DNA of 64,000 bases, taken from the NCBI RefSeq assembly GCF_901000735.1, contig NC_081549.1, forward strand, positions 22,271,584 to 22,335,583. The letters are read 5' to 3'. Of this stretch, positions 43,982 to 55,460 are shown piece by piece. Under the pieces are notes generated by a model. It was not told the origin of the DNA, ran no database searches, and saw only the letters and a list, made by a program, of their open reading frames with translations. Source of the DNA: Corylus avellana (Eukaryota; Streptophyta; Magnoliopsida; Fagales; Betulaceae). How positions within the stretch are numbered: the first letter of the stretch is position 1; every line of letters begins with the position of its first letter. Made by a program: the position numbers and the translations under genes.

Positions 43982-46182
43982 ATGTCACTAGCTAAGCCCC
44001 GTGCAGTGATAAGCTCTCGATATTGTGCTCTTACCCTGTGGATCTTGCAATTGTCAGGAAAGTTTTGACCATAACCGGCGGGAACTTTGTTGTCACAGAC
44101 ACCAAAGGCAACATCCTTTTTGAAGTTAAAGGAGCCTTTAGCTTCCATCAATACCCGCGTGTTTTACTTGATGGTGCTAGAAATCCCATTGTCACTTTAA
44201 GACCAATGGTTTGCTAGCTAGCTACTTCATAACATCATCATATTTCTATTGTTAGAAATTGGTAAATCTTAGTGTTAAAATATGGGTCAATTGGGTTGCA
44301 ATTGATTTGTAGTTGAGTTAGACGTGACTTCTGTTCAAAATTTGGTTTAGATTTGCAATTTATAAAGACTTATTTGACCCGCACCTTGTTGGAAATAATT
44401 TTGGATGGTGCACAAATTCTCATTGATATAAAATCATTACAATCTAAAACATTAACAATAAAATAAATAAAATACAAGCGATGAAAAGTAGAGTATGGAA
44501 AGATCTCACAATGTGCTATAGAATCACGCAAGAGCGTTGTCCTTAAAGGTTGATTCGTGCCTCCCGGAGTATGTAACTCAGTGCGATCGGATCCTTTGAC
44601 ACGCAACCTCCCAGGATTAGACTATAGCGTCTACATTCGTTAAGGACGCACTTCTAATAACGAAGAGTAATAGAACAACCCTTTAATCTTCTTGATGAAA
44701 AACCACATAGAGAAAATACAAGAAATAGAAGACAATATAGGTGGAAAAATCCACTAATTCTATGTGGCTATATTATATATATAGATCCAAGTAAATCATG
44801 AAAAATATATAAGGAGATATTTTCTTGTAGAAGTCAGTTGCTGACTCTTTCAAAGCTCACAATTAAGTTAACGTTTTTTCTTTCTAAAACTTATGATCAT
44901 GTAATAAAGACAAAAAACAGTCATGACAATAATATCATGTTAAAGTCTATGATCAATTGACCATGCGTTAAAGACTTGTCTTTAACCTATGAAATAACCA
45001 ACGGTAAAATTATAACTTAATGACCAAACGGTCATAAATATATAGTAAAGATGATAAAATCTCATAAAAATATTTTAATGCCAACCAGTAAAATATTTGG
45101 AATAACTGAAAAATATTGTTAAAACCAATAGCAAAATAATAGATTGTTTGTAACATACACAACACACCCGAGCATGCAAGTTTGAAGGTTACGCCATGCA
45201 AAAGTTTTTCAAAAAAAAAAAATTCATCAACAAAAATCCTTTCGTATTGTGTGTATTTATTTTTGGATTTTTGTGATTGATATTGCCTGGTTTGTGTACG
45301 TTTTCTTTAATTTAATTTTATTGTTTTTCAGTAAATTAAATTTCTCATTCGCGCAGTTAACCTCAATGTATCATTGTATAAAAGATGGAAAGATTTAGGG
45401 GTAAGAGCACAGACTCTGGCGATTTGCTCTTTAGCGCTAAGTAATCTTCAATGTTCCAATTCAAGACCACAGTAGACGTGTTCTTGAAAAATAACACGAG
45501 AGAGGATGTTTATGACTTCAAGGTTGAGGGAAGTTTTTGGCAATGATCTTGTATCATTTATGCTGGAAACTCTTCCACAGTACGTAGTTGCCCAAGTAAA
45601 ATTAACGCTAATACTTTAATAATTTCACAGCCCTTTAGAAAGCGATTCATATATATTGGTAATTGGACAAAATTAGTAAGCAGATCTGATCCCGTGCAAT
45701 AGAGCAATTCATTTGAGAGCTTATACGAACCCTATATGATCTGATAAATACCACGCACGGCAATCTGGGTCCTACCTACTTGAATTGCCCGAACAAACTA
45801 TCATTATAATAAGATAATCCTATTGCACAAGATTCCCGTCACTAGTGGGCATAAATTGGAGGCAAGCTGGTTTTGTTATGTCTGTACTGAACCAATTGAT
45901 AATTTTTTGGAAATGCAGATGCATAAGGAGCACTCCCTGCAAAGTGCCTTCATTGGAAAGGACAAATTCATGGTGACAGTGAATCATAACATTGATTATG
46001 CATTCATAGTTGCATTTATTGTGATTCTTTATGAGCATAAAGATCAACGGTTGGAACTGAGACAATTTGGAACGGAGAATATGATCCACTTCATTTCAAT
46101 TATGTTCAAGATTTTAAAATTTGTGTATTTAACGATGTATATGAAGTTAATATTAGTACGGTCTTTTAAAAGATTAAAATAA
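43982..46182 (+). pseudogene. LURP-one-related pseudogene, copy E (subfamily III)
   Basis: Exon 1 (43982-44208) keeps the ATG (MSLAKPRAVISSRYC) but has lost one base in the CAPYPVD codons; it is 227 nt against 228 in copy G. The exon end reads ATG where others have AAG. Exon 2 (45357-45595) has extra bases near its start, an in-frame TAA after GCT AAG, a TGA in TGG CAA TGA and extra bases near its end. Exon 3 (45919-46182) is open, with NHNIDYAFIVAFIVIL and a long unrelated C-terminal tail. Intron 1 has a 780-bp insertion relative to copy G. It is dead as a LOR gene. Confidence 0.9.
44386..45163. mobile_element. 780-bp insertion in intron 1 of copy E, LTR-like
   Basis: Copy G intron 1 runs straight from TTGACC to CACACCCGAGCATGC. 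In copy E this is split by about 780 bp starting TTGTTGGAAATAATTTTGG and ending near TGTTTGTAACATACACAAC. GCACC and ACACC flank it as an imperfect 5-bp TSD. TGTTGGAA...TAACA ends suggest a solo LTR. The flanks are too blurred for certainty. Confidence 0.55.
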
Positions 46183-46929
46183 TATAGAATCATGTACACC
46201 ATTAAATCGATGCACCAACTTTAAATTCATCATGGATATTAATCATCTCACGTTAACCCTTGTTGCACCTGGAATTGGTACATGAACAATAAGAGCAGGT
46301 TTGCTTTTATGCGATCTTTGATGTGATTTGAAATTTTGAAGAACCTCTTGCATGTGGAATAAGTGGACGCAGAAATTACACCCGAATGGTAGTAAGGGAT
46401 CATAATTCTTATTTTTTGGTCAAAGGATCTTAATTCATTTAGAACATGGTATTGTAATGGCAAAAAATAATAGTTCCATGTTTCCAAATATTCATGGGAT
46501 ATATGTTTTTTTGCGCGGGGGAGGGGCCCGGGGGGAATGCTCCGGTAGTGCTCAAAAACCAGCATTCCGTCAGGGACATGGCCACCCCCACCTCTCAATT
46601 TTTTGTTTTGTTTTTTTGTTTTTGTTTTTTTTTTTAAGTCAAAACTTAATTATATATATAGTAATAAATATATATTATATTGACGTGCCATTGAATTTTT
46701 ATATATTTATTCTTCTTTTTTTTTAACAATGAATAATTCAAGAGTTAGTTGAGATTGTAACGTTAGTGTTGTACATTTCTATTTAGTTGAGATTTTAATC
46801 AGATGAGTTATAATTGTTTAAATCCCTAAATTAAAATTGGGGTGTCCCTCTCTCTACGAGCTGCACCCTAATTGTAAGGGATTCTAATTAGTTTGCAACA
46901 TCATGAGGTTGTAGTTGTTGTCTTTATCG
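46183..46929. other. Gene-less stretch after copy E
   Basis: It has a GC-rich patch (46515-46600), poly(T) runs and a TGTAATGGCAAAAAATAATAG block shared with 62829. No gene is seen. Confidence 0.45.
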
Positions 46930-47560
46930 TTTGTTTTGAGTAGTGGTTAGTAGTTATATATGTTCAAAATATTGAACTTGTCTAACAATATGGAAATGAA
47001 TATTGTCGTTGTCTATATATAAAGTATAAATGGGGTTTCATACGCCAAGAATCTTTAAAGGAACTTCAAGACCATGCTGGCCGGTCAGTGTCCAAGTCCT
47101 TGTTTAATATTATAGACCAATTCAGAAAGCTTCATAGAAACTTCAACTCAACCATATATGCTATAGAAAATTAAACTTCTTAATTTAGGTAAAGAAGTGA
47201 TCAGTGAATCCCCCATCAAATTAAACTACCAGAAAAAACCATTGCACTGCTCAAATGTTTAAAGCAGAAGAAATACGCATGAGACCATAGTTCAAGAAAT
47301 TATTTGCCTCCCCCAAGATGAAGAAAACCCTCAAGGCTTTGGGCAAAATGGCTCTCAAAAACTACTGACTCCATTCAAATCCTGCTGCTAATTAACCCTC
47401 TGGTCAACACTTTAAATTGTATGGTGCTTGGGAGTTAGGAGTTAGTTGTTAGCTCAAATGCCAATAATGGAACTTATGATACGCCAAATGGATATAAACA
47501 ATGCTACAACGATTCCGTTTACTTTTAAATTATTGTTTAATACGACGAGGAACTGATATT
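46930..47560. repeat. Segmental duplication, first copy (upstream of copy F)
   Basis: It is about 85-90% similar by eye to 54820-55460 upstream of copy H. Shared blocks include GGGTTTCATACGCCAAGAAT, AGGAACTTCAAGACCAT and GGGCAAAATGGCTCTCAAAA. It carries a 16-codon ORF (47318-47368) that is open in both copies. Confidence 0.8.
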
Positions 47561-47946
47561 TACTTTTAAAAATAAGGTCTCAACGTTGACTTTCTCAACT
47601 AGTACATGCAGTAGCGTGTACTCGATCAATGTTGGATTTTTTACTTTTATCTTTTCTATATCTTAACTTCCCACATGCTATATATATATTCCAATTTTTT
47701 TACAAAAAAAATTGGGTTCCAATTTTACTAATTAAATATAGAGAAATAATTAGCATTAATAATTTGTCTATATATTTTTTTTCATGTTCTCTTACAAATT
47801 TAAGAAAAATATTAGGGGTTAATAAGTTTCACACACACATAAGTTTCTACAAATTTAATAGTTGATTTATTAATTAGTTAATGGTGTTCATCATTGACTT
47901 ATGTAGAATTCATATAAGTTCAGAAATCTAATAATTGATTTATAAG

Positions 47947-47984
<38 letters not shown>

Positions 47985-48122
47985 AACCGTTTCAATATAT
48001 ATATTCAAATTGGTAAGAGTAATGAATTGGAATAGTACTTAACGGGTCCCGCCCTCGAAGCATTATAAAAGAAAGTCTCACACTCACAGAAAAAATAGCT
48101 CCTCTCTCTATCCCTCGTATTC
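47561..48122 (+). promoter_or_regulatory. Upstream region of LOR copy F
   Basis: It has an (AT)n tract (47949-47979) and TATAAAAG at 48064-48071, about 55 nt before the start codon. CTTAACGGG and the GCATTATAA block match copy C. Confidence 0.5.
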
Positions 48123-49135
48123 ATGTCTAAAGTAGCAGCTCCCACTCCAGCCCCAAGTGCACGGTTTGCCTAGCTCTCCTGTTCCGATCATAGGCCCTCA
48201 CTATTGTGTTCCTCATGAGTTAAATCTTGAAATTGTCAGAAAAGTCCTCAACGTCACCGACGGCAACTTTGAAGTCACAGACGTCAATGGCACCGTCATT
48301 TTCAAAGTCAATCAAAGAATTCTATCCCTTCATGGCCATCGAGTACTATTTGATGGTAATGGAAATCCCGTTGTCACTGTTCGAGATAAGGTAATTTGGA
48401 CAATTTCGCCATAATTAAACATGACATTCTATATATATATGTCCTACACCGTCACATTAATTAGTAAAATTAAATTTTAAATTAATTAATTAATTAAATA
48501 ATTAAATTTTATTCGTTTAAGTAAAACAAAAATAATAGTTCTAAAGACATATTGATACTATCATAATAGTTCTGTAATGATATCATTGGTTTTTTTTAGC
48601 TAATCAAATAATTAAGGTAATGATATTATTGGTTAATTGCAAAAGACTGTTGTTATAAGTTTCCACGTCCATGCGAATGCTAATTATGTAGCAGAAATAT
48701 TGTTTGGTTTGTGTAGATCATGAGTGCCCATGATAGATGGAAAGTTTATAGGGGTGAGAGCACAGAAGAAAGTGATCTAATTTTTAGCGTTACGCGAACT
48801 TCAATCGTCCAACTAAGGACCAAGTTACATGTGTTCTTGGCAAATAACACAAAGGAAGATGCTTGTGACTTCAGGGTTGAAGCAAATTTCTCTGAAAGTT
48901 CTTGTGTCGTTTATGCTGGACAATCTTCCTCAAAAGTTGCCAAGGTAGGGCTTTATTTTTTTTTTTTCTTCTTTTTTTTTGGGTTCAATTCATTGCACAT
49001 AAGTGTATTAAAAGATTGGAATATCAAAGTAATTACGAAATATCAAGACATGTCCACGTTTTAGTTTCTAATGAAATGATTGAGCTTTCTTTTTTAAAAA
49101 TATTATTATTTTTTTTAACTTAAGATTTTGAAATA

Positions 49136-49324
49136 AGTAATGCTACCCACCACACAAATATCCGAAAGATATCTCATAAAACTGATGTAGCAAGGTCTAG
49201 TAGGATAGTAGCTGTTATTTTTTATTTTTTATCTTAAAAGAGTTGATCCAATGGCTATTATTTAGACCGTGTCATCAGCTTTGTGGAATATTTGTAGAAT
49301 GTTTGTGTGGTATATAGTCTTATT
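49136..49324. mobile_element. Hairpin MITE 1 in copy F intron 2
   Basis: AGTAATGCTACCCACCACACAAATAT on the left faces the inverse of TTTGTGTGGTATATAG on the right. It is small (about 190 bp) and AT-rich inside. The TSD is not clear. Confidence 0.6.
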
Positions 49325-49336
49325 CTTTTGAAACAA

Positions 49337-49511
49337 AGTAATATTATATATTTCATTTTTATCCCACAATGTCGACGTGGTAGTCTCAACCAACTCTCCA
49401 AATTTTTATTTTTTTTTATTTTTACAATGACGGATCCAAAGGTTGGTTGAGATTGTCAAATCAATATTGTGGGGTAGTTGTAAGATAAAAATGTGATTTT
49501 CAGCATTACTC
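49337..49511. mobile_element. Hairpin MITE 2 in copy F intron 2
   Basis: Ends AGTAATATTA and AGCATTACTC are inverted repeats, and TCTCAACCAAC at 49386 faces GTTGGTTGAGA at 49442. CCCACAAT faces ATTGTGGGG. Confidence 0.7.
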
Positions 49512-49538
49512 GTTGAAATAGGAGATGATTGAAGATAG

Positions 49539-49744
49539 AGTAATGTTTCATACTATATTTTTATGATACAACTATCGTATAATGATGATGATGTGGTAAT
49601 CCCAACTAACCTTGAATTTTTTTATTATTATTTATTTTTTTTAAGTAACAATTTGTCTTATGGTTGGCTGGATTGTCACATCATCAATATTGCAAGATAG
49701 TTGTGAGATAAACATATATATGGTTTAATTTCTAGCATTACTCT
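49539..49744. mobile_element. Hairpin MITE 3 in copy F intron 2
   Basis: AGTAATGTTT and AGCATTACT ends are inverted repeats, with GATGATGATGTGGTAATCCCAA facing GGATTGTCACATCATCAATA. It is of the same family as MITE 2, about 30 bp away. Confidence 0.7.
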
Positions 49745-50097
49745 TTAACATAGTATTAAAACAAAGGTCATGTGTTTAAAATTGTGCCTTTGTAATTACC
49801 TATCATTTCAATTGAATATTTTACTTATTAAGGAATTTACACGAAGTAAATGCATGATTATAGCGATCTTGAATAGGGAGAATCTTATACTAATTTAGTT
49901 GATTAATGTGGAAATTGCAGATGGAAAAGAATAAAACAGTTAGAAGTGTTTTGTTCGGAAAAGACCACCTCAAGGTGACGATTGATCCTAACATTGATTA
50001 TGGATTCATAGTTGCGCTTATCGTGATTCTTGATGCCATACCATCACAACTTGCAACTGCACGTAGCGTGATATCAGGAATGCGATTAGTCAGTTAA

Positions 50098-51100
50098 CTC
50101 AGTTTTATCTTCATCTTTTATGTGTTATTTATGTTCAGAATTACTTTGTAATTGTTATCTACCTCTAGTTTGTTTTGAATAAGTTGGTGGTGTAACCTTT
50201 TGATTTTAATGAATGAATGAAATAAGTATTTTTATTGAAGTATTTTTACCCCAGAGAAGAATTAAGATCTTCTTTAGTTCATTTGAACTGGACAATATCC
50301 AGTTAGTTATAGTGAATGGATATTTTTGCTCCCTCAAAAAATGAAAAGACAAAAATATTCCTTAAGTATAACTAACTGGATACTCTCCCGTTTATTTGAA
50401 CTGGAGAAAATATTATTCGCGGGCAGAATATGTGGATAATAGACTTTCAGAATAAGTGGGCTTTCCAACTCTCTTTATGAGCCGCTCAAATTGCACCCTA
50501 TTTTGTAAGGGCTCGGGCTCCTAATCCATTTAGAACATAATATTATGAGAACTTTCAAAAAAAAAAAAAATTATTCCTGAAAGAATGGTTTATTTTCAAA
50601 GAAAATTTGGATTAACATTGCTATTGGAGACTAGAAGGTTTCAACTTCCGAAGAGATTGGGCTAAACAATACAAATTTTTATAATTGTTTAGAACCGACC
50701 TAGATCCCTACAATTTGGTTGTAGTGCAAGTGTGATCAATGCCAACTACAAGGGTTTAAAGGATTTGAATCTCTGACAATTTGTTGTTCAAATTACTAAC
50801 AATCTAAAAAATAAAATATAAGAGTTTTTATAAAATAAATAGACAGGTTGCAGCAAATAGACAAGATCACGCAATTGATTATCTAGATGATCATGACACC
50901 CAATGTGAGCGGGTAGTGCTTTGTTGCTTACCTTTTACTTTCGAAAGTCTAAAAGTTCAGAATTGTACTTTAAACAAAAATTATATAATAAAATCTTGAA
51001 AATTAAATCATTAGCAGTCTCCATATCATATCAAATCGAAAAAACCTGTCATTAATGCAATAAAACTAGCAAAATTCTAATTAGTAGTTGGAATCTGGGG
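50098..51100. other. Between copies F and G
   Basis: 50590-50730 is a LOR downstream block copy. The rest is AT-rich with no gene. A poly(A) run lies at 50559-50571. Confidence 0.5.
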
Positions 51101-51410
51101 TTACCCTCTTAACTTACGGTGATAACCAGAAAACTATTTGGACGTATATTACGTACCCCGCAAATATTTTCTTCCTGGTGAACTCCGTACTGGACGCCCC
51201 CATTGCATATAAATAAGAAGCCTTAGAAAATGCGATCTTCACAAGAACCAGAACACCTTGTTCCTCCCAAGTTCTCGGGCATGGCAAAATTGAGTGATTT
51301 AGCATTAGCTTATTCTCTTGTTAAGCATTTTAAAAAAAAACAAAAAAGCATGTGCAATCTCACTTTTTAGAAGGAGACATGTCAATTGTTTGACGGTTTG
51401 GAAGAAATTT
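51101..51410 (+). promoter_or_regulatory. Promoter of LOR copy G
   Basis: TTACGGTGAT, GCAAATATTTTCTTCCTGG, a TATAAATA box (51208-51215) and a leader ORF MAKLSDLALAYSLVKHFKK (51280 on) match the orphan promoter at 40956-41220. Confidence 0.65.
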
Positions 51411-52829
51411 ATATCATTAGCTAAGCCCCATGCGGTGATAAGCTCTCGATATTGTGCTCCTTATCCTGTGGATCTTGCAATTGTCAAGAAAGTTTTGACC
51501 ATAACTGGCGGGAACCTTGTTGTCACAGGCATCAAAGGCAACATCGTTTTTGAAGTTAATGGAGCCTTTAGCTTCCACCAACGCCCGTGTGTTTTACTTG
51601 ATGCTGCTGAAAATTCCAATGCCACTTTAAGACGGAAGGTTTGCTAGCTAGCTACTTCATAACATCATATTTCTGTTGTTAGAAATTGGTAAATCTTAGT
51701 ATTAAAATATGGGTCAATTGGGTTGCAATTGATTTGTAGTTGAGTTAGAAGTGAATTGAATTCTGTTCAAAATTTGGTTTGGACTTGAAATTTATAAAGC
51801 TTACTTGACCCCACACCCGAGCATGCAAGTTTGAAGGTTACGCCATGCAAAAGTTTTTCGAAAAAATTATGTGTCATCAACAAAAATCCATTCATATTGT
51901 TTGTATTTCTTTTTGGATTTTTGTGTGATTGATATTGCTTGATTTGTATTTCCTTTAATTTTAATCAACAACGTTTGTTTATTAAGAAGTACATCTATTC
52001 ACCTCCGTTCTTTAGGTCTAAACTATTTTTCCGCAAATTAAAATTTTCATTGGCGCAATTAATCTCAATGCATAGTAGATGGAAAGTTTTTAGGGGTGAT
52101 AGCACAGACTCCGGCGATCTGCTCTTTAGCACTAAGTGATCTTCAAAGTCCCAATTTAAGACCACAATAGACATGTTTTGGCAAATAACACGTACAAGAG
52201 AGGATGTTTGTGACTTCAAAGTCAAGGGAAGTTTTTGGCAACGATCTTGTGTCATTTATGTTGGAGTCTCTTCCACAGTAATTGCTCACGTAAGATTAAC
52301 GTTAATACTTTAATAATTTCACAACCCTTTAGAGATATATTGGTAATTAGACAAAATTAGTGAGGGGATCCGATCCCATGCAATAGAGCAACTTGTTTGA
52401 GAGCTTACCTGAACCCTATATGATTTGATAAATACCAGGGCAATCTGGGTCCTACGTACCTACTTGGATTGCCCGAACAATGAGGCCCAAACAAGCTGTC
52501 ATTATAATAAGAATGTCCTATTTCACACTAGTGGGCAAATTGGAGGCAAGCTGGTTTTGTTATGTCTATACTAAACAAATTGATAATCGTTGGAAATGCA
52601 TATGCATAAGGAGCACTCCCTGCAGAGCACCTTCATTGGAAAGGACAAATTCAAGGTGACAGTGAATCCTAACATTGATTATGCATTCATAGTTGCGTTT
52701 ATTGTGATTCTTTACGAGATCAACATGCAGTTCGAACTGAATCAAGATTCTATAAACAAGCAATTAATAGAAAGAGAAAACTACCTTCTGACATCTGTGA
52801 TGATTCTTCGTCTGTGTCTCAAAACATAA
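51411..52829 (+). pseudogene. LURP-one-related pseudogene, copy G (subfamily III)
   Basis: Exon 1 (51411-51638) is fully open (VISSRYCAPYPVDLAIVKK, GNIVFEVNGAF) but the start codon is ATA where copy E has ATG. The exon 2 acceptor reads CAA in place of CAG. Exon 2 (about 52060-52289) has a TGA after ACT AAG and a further frameshift near ACATGTTTTGGCAAATAACACG. The exon 3 acceptor is AT in place of AG. Exon 3 (52602-52829) is open, with FKVTVNPNIDYAFIVAFIVIL and an extended tail. It is a multiply disabled copy. Confidence 0.9.
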
Positions 52830-53010
52830 CGCACCTGAAAATGGTAGAATAGAACACTGTCGAGAAAAGAAGACACAGTTGTGTGTACTTTTTCTGGTTA
52901 GTGTATCAAAAGCAGTATTTGTAGTTCTGTAGATTGTTATGTATACAATCAACCCATGACTTGAGATATTGGGGTGGGACGACAAGTCCGCCATCAACAT
53001 CAAAAAAAAA
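52770..53010. repeat. Subfamily III 3'-flank repeat, copy 1
   Basis: AATAGAAAGAGAAAACTACC, AATGGTAGAATAGAACACTGTCG and ATACAATCAACCCATGA recur at 63667-63870. The last block also occurs at 57078. The last exon of copy G runs into it. Confidence 0.8.
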
Positions 53011-53580
53011 AAAAAAAATGGAATTCTAAATGGCTTCAAGGCATGTTATACAACCGTCTTTTGATCATTTTTTTTTTTAGCAAATTTAATTAACTATTGA
53101 ATTTGTGGATTCATGTGAATTCTACACAAATTCAATGATGGATTCATCAATTCATTATATGAAAATGGTTGCAAGAATGAATTTTATGAATTTTTATGCA
53201 AGTCAAAGTTTTGAATTTTCATCCTAAAAAGGTCAACTACACAAAAACCGGTGCGTGTCTCTCATCCTTGCTCTTTTTTAAATTAACATTAGATTCGTAA
53301 GGTCCTGTGTAGGACTCACATATTTAATTATGATTTTAATAAGTGGAAATATGAGAAAATGATCCAAATGAGCAAATGAAACAATTTCTGATTTTAATAC
53401 TTTAGCCCACGCAAGTAATTATTAACGGATTGTGCCCCAATATGGTTGAGTTGACTTATTGCATACTCTAATAAATGAATTAGAAGTAAAATAGAGATGA
53501 TTTTTTTTATGGTTCAAATTAAATTTTATAGATTTAACTGTACATAACACCATATACAGTACTATTAAATAAACCAAAAA
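53011..53580. other. Gene-less stretch
   Basis: No feature is recognised. Confidence 0.45.
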
Positions 53581-53588
53581 GTCGTCAG

Positions 53589-54027
53589 TTTATGGGTGAA
53601 AAGATGGTTACAGTTAGCGGTCATAGCCAATAATTGCTAACCGTAACCACGTAGGTGGTTAATAAAATCTACTAACCGTCTTTGCTAACTGGCAGTTAGT
53701 AGTTAATAACCTTTAATTGTTTTTTAAAGAAAAAATTTAAAAAGTTAAACTTAAAAAAATAAAAAATAAAAACAAAAAAAAATAAAAAATAAAAACCAAA
53801 ACAACGTTTTTTTATGGTAATATAAAAATAACCTACTATATACGACATCATTTCTAAATTTTTACATATATATATATATATAAAGGCGGTTAGCGATTTT
53901 TTCAAAACCTAAAACCTCTAACCGTAACAGCCTAGGTGGTTAGCGGTTTTTCTTAACCGCCTTTAAAAGTGGTTAGTGGTTATATAATGAGATTAACGGT
54001 TATTAACCACTCATCTTTTCACCTCTA
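53589..54027. mobile_element. hAT-type MITE (439 bp) with 8-bp TSD
   Basis: Ends TTTATGGGTGAAAAGATGG and ATCTTTTCACCTCTA are inverted repeats. GTCGTCAG and GTCGTCAC (7 of 8 identical) flank them at 53581-53588 and 54028-54035. Many GGTTAGCGG/TAACCG motifs lie near both ends, as in plant hAT elements. There is no transposase. Confidence 0.78.
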
Positions 54028-54035
54028 GTCGTCAC

Positions 54036-54819
54036 TACAGTGGTCGCAAATACCCCGACAGTAAAGACTCACTAGCGACAACATTATTAGTAGTAACTGA
54101 AGATTACTATCGGCAACAACAATTGTTGTCACTAAAAATACCTCCCAGACAACATGTGTTGAGTGTTGCTTGGGTTTGATGCACTCCAAAGCTAAACTAA
54201 AGAATGTACAACTTAGTCTTCACAATTGACACATAAGCATGACTTTTAACTTGTACACACCTCAAACTTTGGTATGTTTCTCCTTGGTCCTTTTATGCCA
54301 ACAAGGAAGTTATGTTGCTGACAAGAAAGCTTGAAAAAAAAATTAGGTCGTCATTATGTCATATGAGACATGCTATTCCTCCATCTCCTTTTCAAATTTA
54401 CCATTAAATATGAATTCTACATGTCTAATGATAAATTTGAAAAATATATAGAAAGAAAATGAATGGGAAATAAAAAAGATAAAAAAACATTTCTCGTGTC
54501 AAATATGCTCCATTGTATCTAATTAAGAAAGCAATAGAAGTGTTAAGCTTCTACTTACAATAATCAAGTCAGGACAAGGCAGCAAACTAATAATTAATGC
54601 CAACTCTTTAACCGGCTTATAGAGATGAAATCGCCTAAAGACTAAGCCAACCTATAGCAGCACATGTATCTATGTAACAGTAGCGGATTACCTCATTAAC
54701 CAAAAGTAATAGTTCATAGAATGCATATAGTTAAGATATGTTAAAAAGTATTGATTAAATCATTTAGACAATTAGCGGATTACCTCATTAATTGTCTAAC
54801 AATATGGAACTATCCAGGT
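54036..54819. other. Gene-less stretch
   Basis: No gene is seen. A few CACTAGCGACAACA-like words near 54080-54130 vaguely resemble CACTA subterminal motifs. Confidence 0.4.
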
Positions 54820-55460
54820 GCTAATTAGTTGCTATTGCCATTGTCTACATATAAACTGGGTTTCATACGCCAAGAATTTTTAAAGGAACTTCAAGACCAT
54901 TCTACTTAGTGTCCAAGTCCTAGTTTAATATTATAGACCAATTCAAAAATCCTCATAGAGAACTTCAACTCAACTTTGTACTAAAACTTCTTCATATAAA
55001 GAAGTGATCAATGAATCCCCATCAAAACTACGAGCAGAATCATGGGGGCAATTATCAGCTATCCAATCTAGTTTACAGATAACAATAACAACAAAAACCA
55101 TTGCACAGCTCACATGTTTAAAGCAGAAGAAATATGAGACCTTAATTAGTTAATTGAAGAAATTATTTGACTCCCCAAGATGAAAAAAACCCCCAAGGCT
55201 CTGGGCAAAATGGCTCTCAAAAACTACTGACTTCACTCAAATCCTACTGCTAATTAACCCTTTGGTCAACACTTTTAAATTGTATATGGTGTGTCGCAGT
55301 GTCTGGGACAGCCCATATGCGCTTGGCCCAGCTTGGGAGTTAGTTGTGAGCTCAAATGCCAATAATGGAACTTATGATACAACAAATAATTAATGGATAT
55401 ATATAGACAATGCTACAAACAATTCCGTTTACCTTTTTTTGAAGGGAATTTCGTTTACTT
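54820..55460. repeat. Segmental duplication, second copy (upstream of copy H)
   Basis: It is paralogous to 46930-47560 with the same block order. It carries the second copy of the 16-codon ORF (55180-55230). Confidence 0.8.

Larger units (their letters stand above)
48123..50097 (+). pseudogene. LURP-one-related gene copy F (subfamily II), disrupted by a 4-nt insertion
   Basis: Exons 48123-48390, 48717-48944 and 49921-50097 have intact splice sites. Exon 1 starts MSKVAAPTPAPSARFA, then a 4-nt excess (TAGC at about 48171) makes a stop codon; its length is 268 nt against 264 in copy C. Everything after stays open: IIGPHYCVPHELNLEIVRK, FKVNQRIL, WKVYRGESTEESDLIFS, LHVFLANNTKEDACDFRV, SCVVYAGQSS, and LKVTIDPNIDYGFIV. 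No in-frame ATG lies between the lesion and the core. It is either a very young pseudogene or an assembly error. Three MITEs sit in intron 2. Confidence 0.85.

Noticed and set aside
48157..48159. GTG start that would rescue LOR copy F
   Set aside because: It is not a plausible plant start codon; homology shows the ATG at 48123 and a 4-nt insertion after it.
51318..51410. TTG start extending LOR copy G exon 1 upstream
   Set aside because: TTG is not a credible start; the equivalent of copy E's ATG is ATA, so the copy has lost its start.
54028..54150. CACTACAGTGG-like word followed by TAGCGACAAC motifs, possible CACTA end
   Set aside because: No opposite end, TSD or motif cluster was found, and part of the word belongs to the TSD of the hAT MITE.
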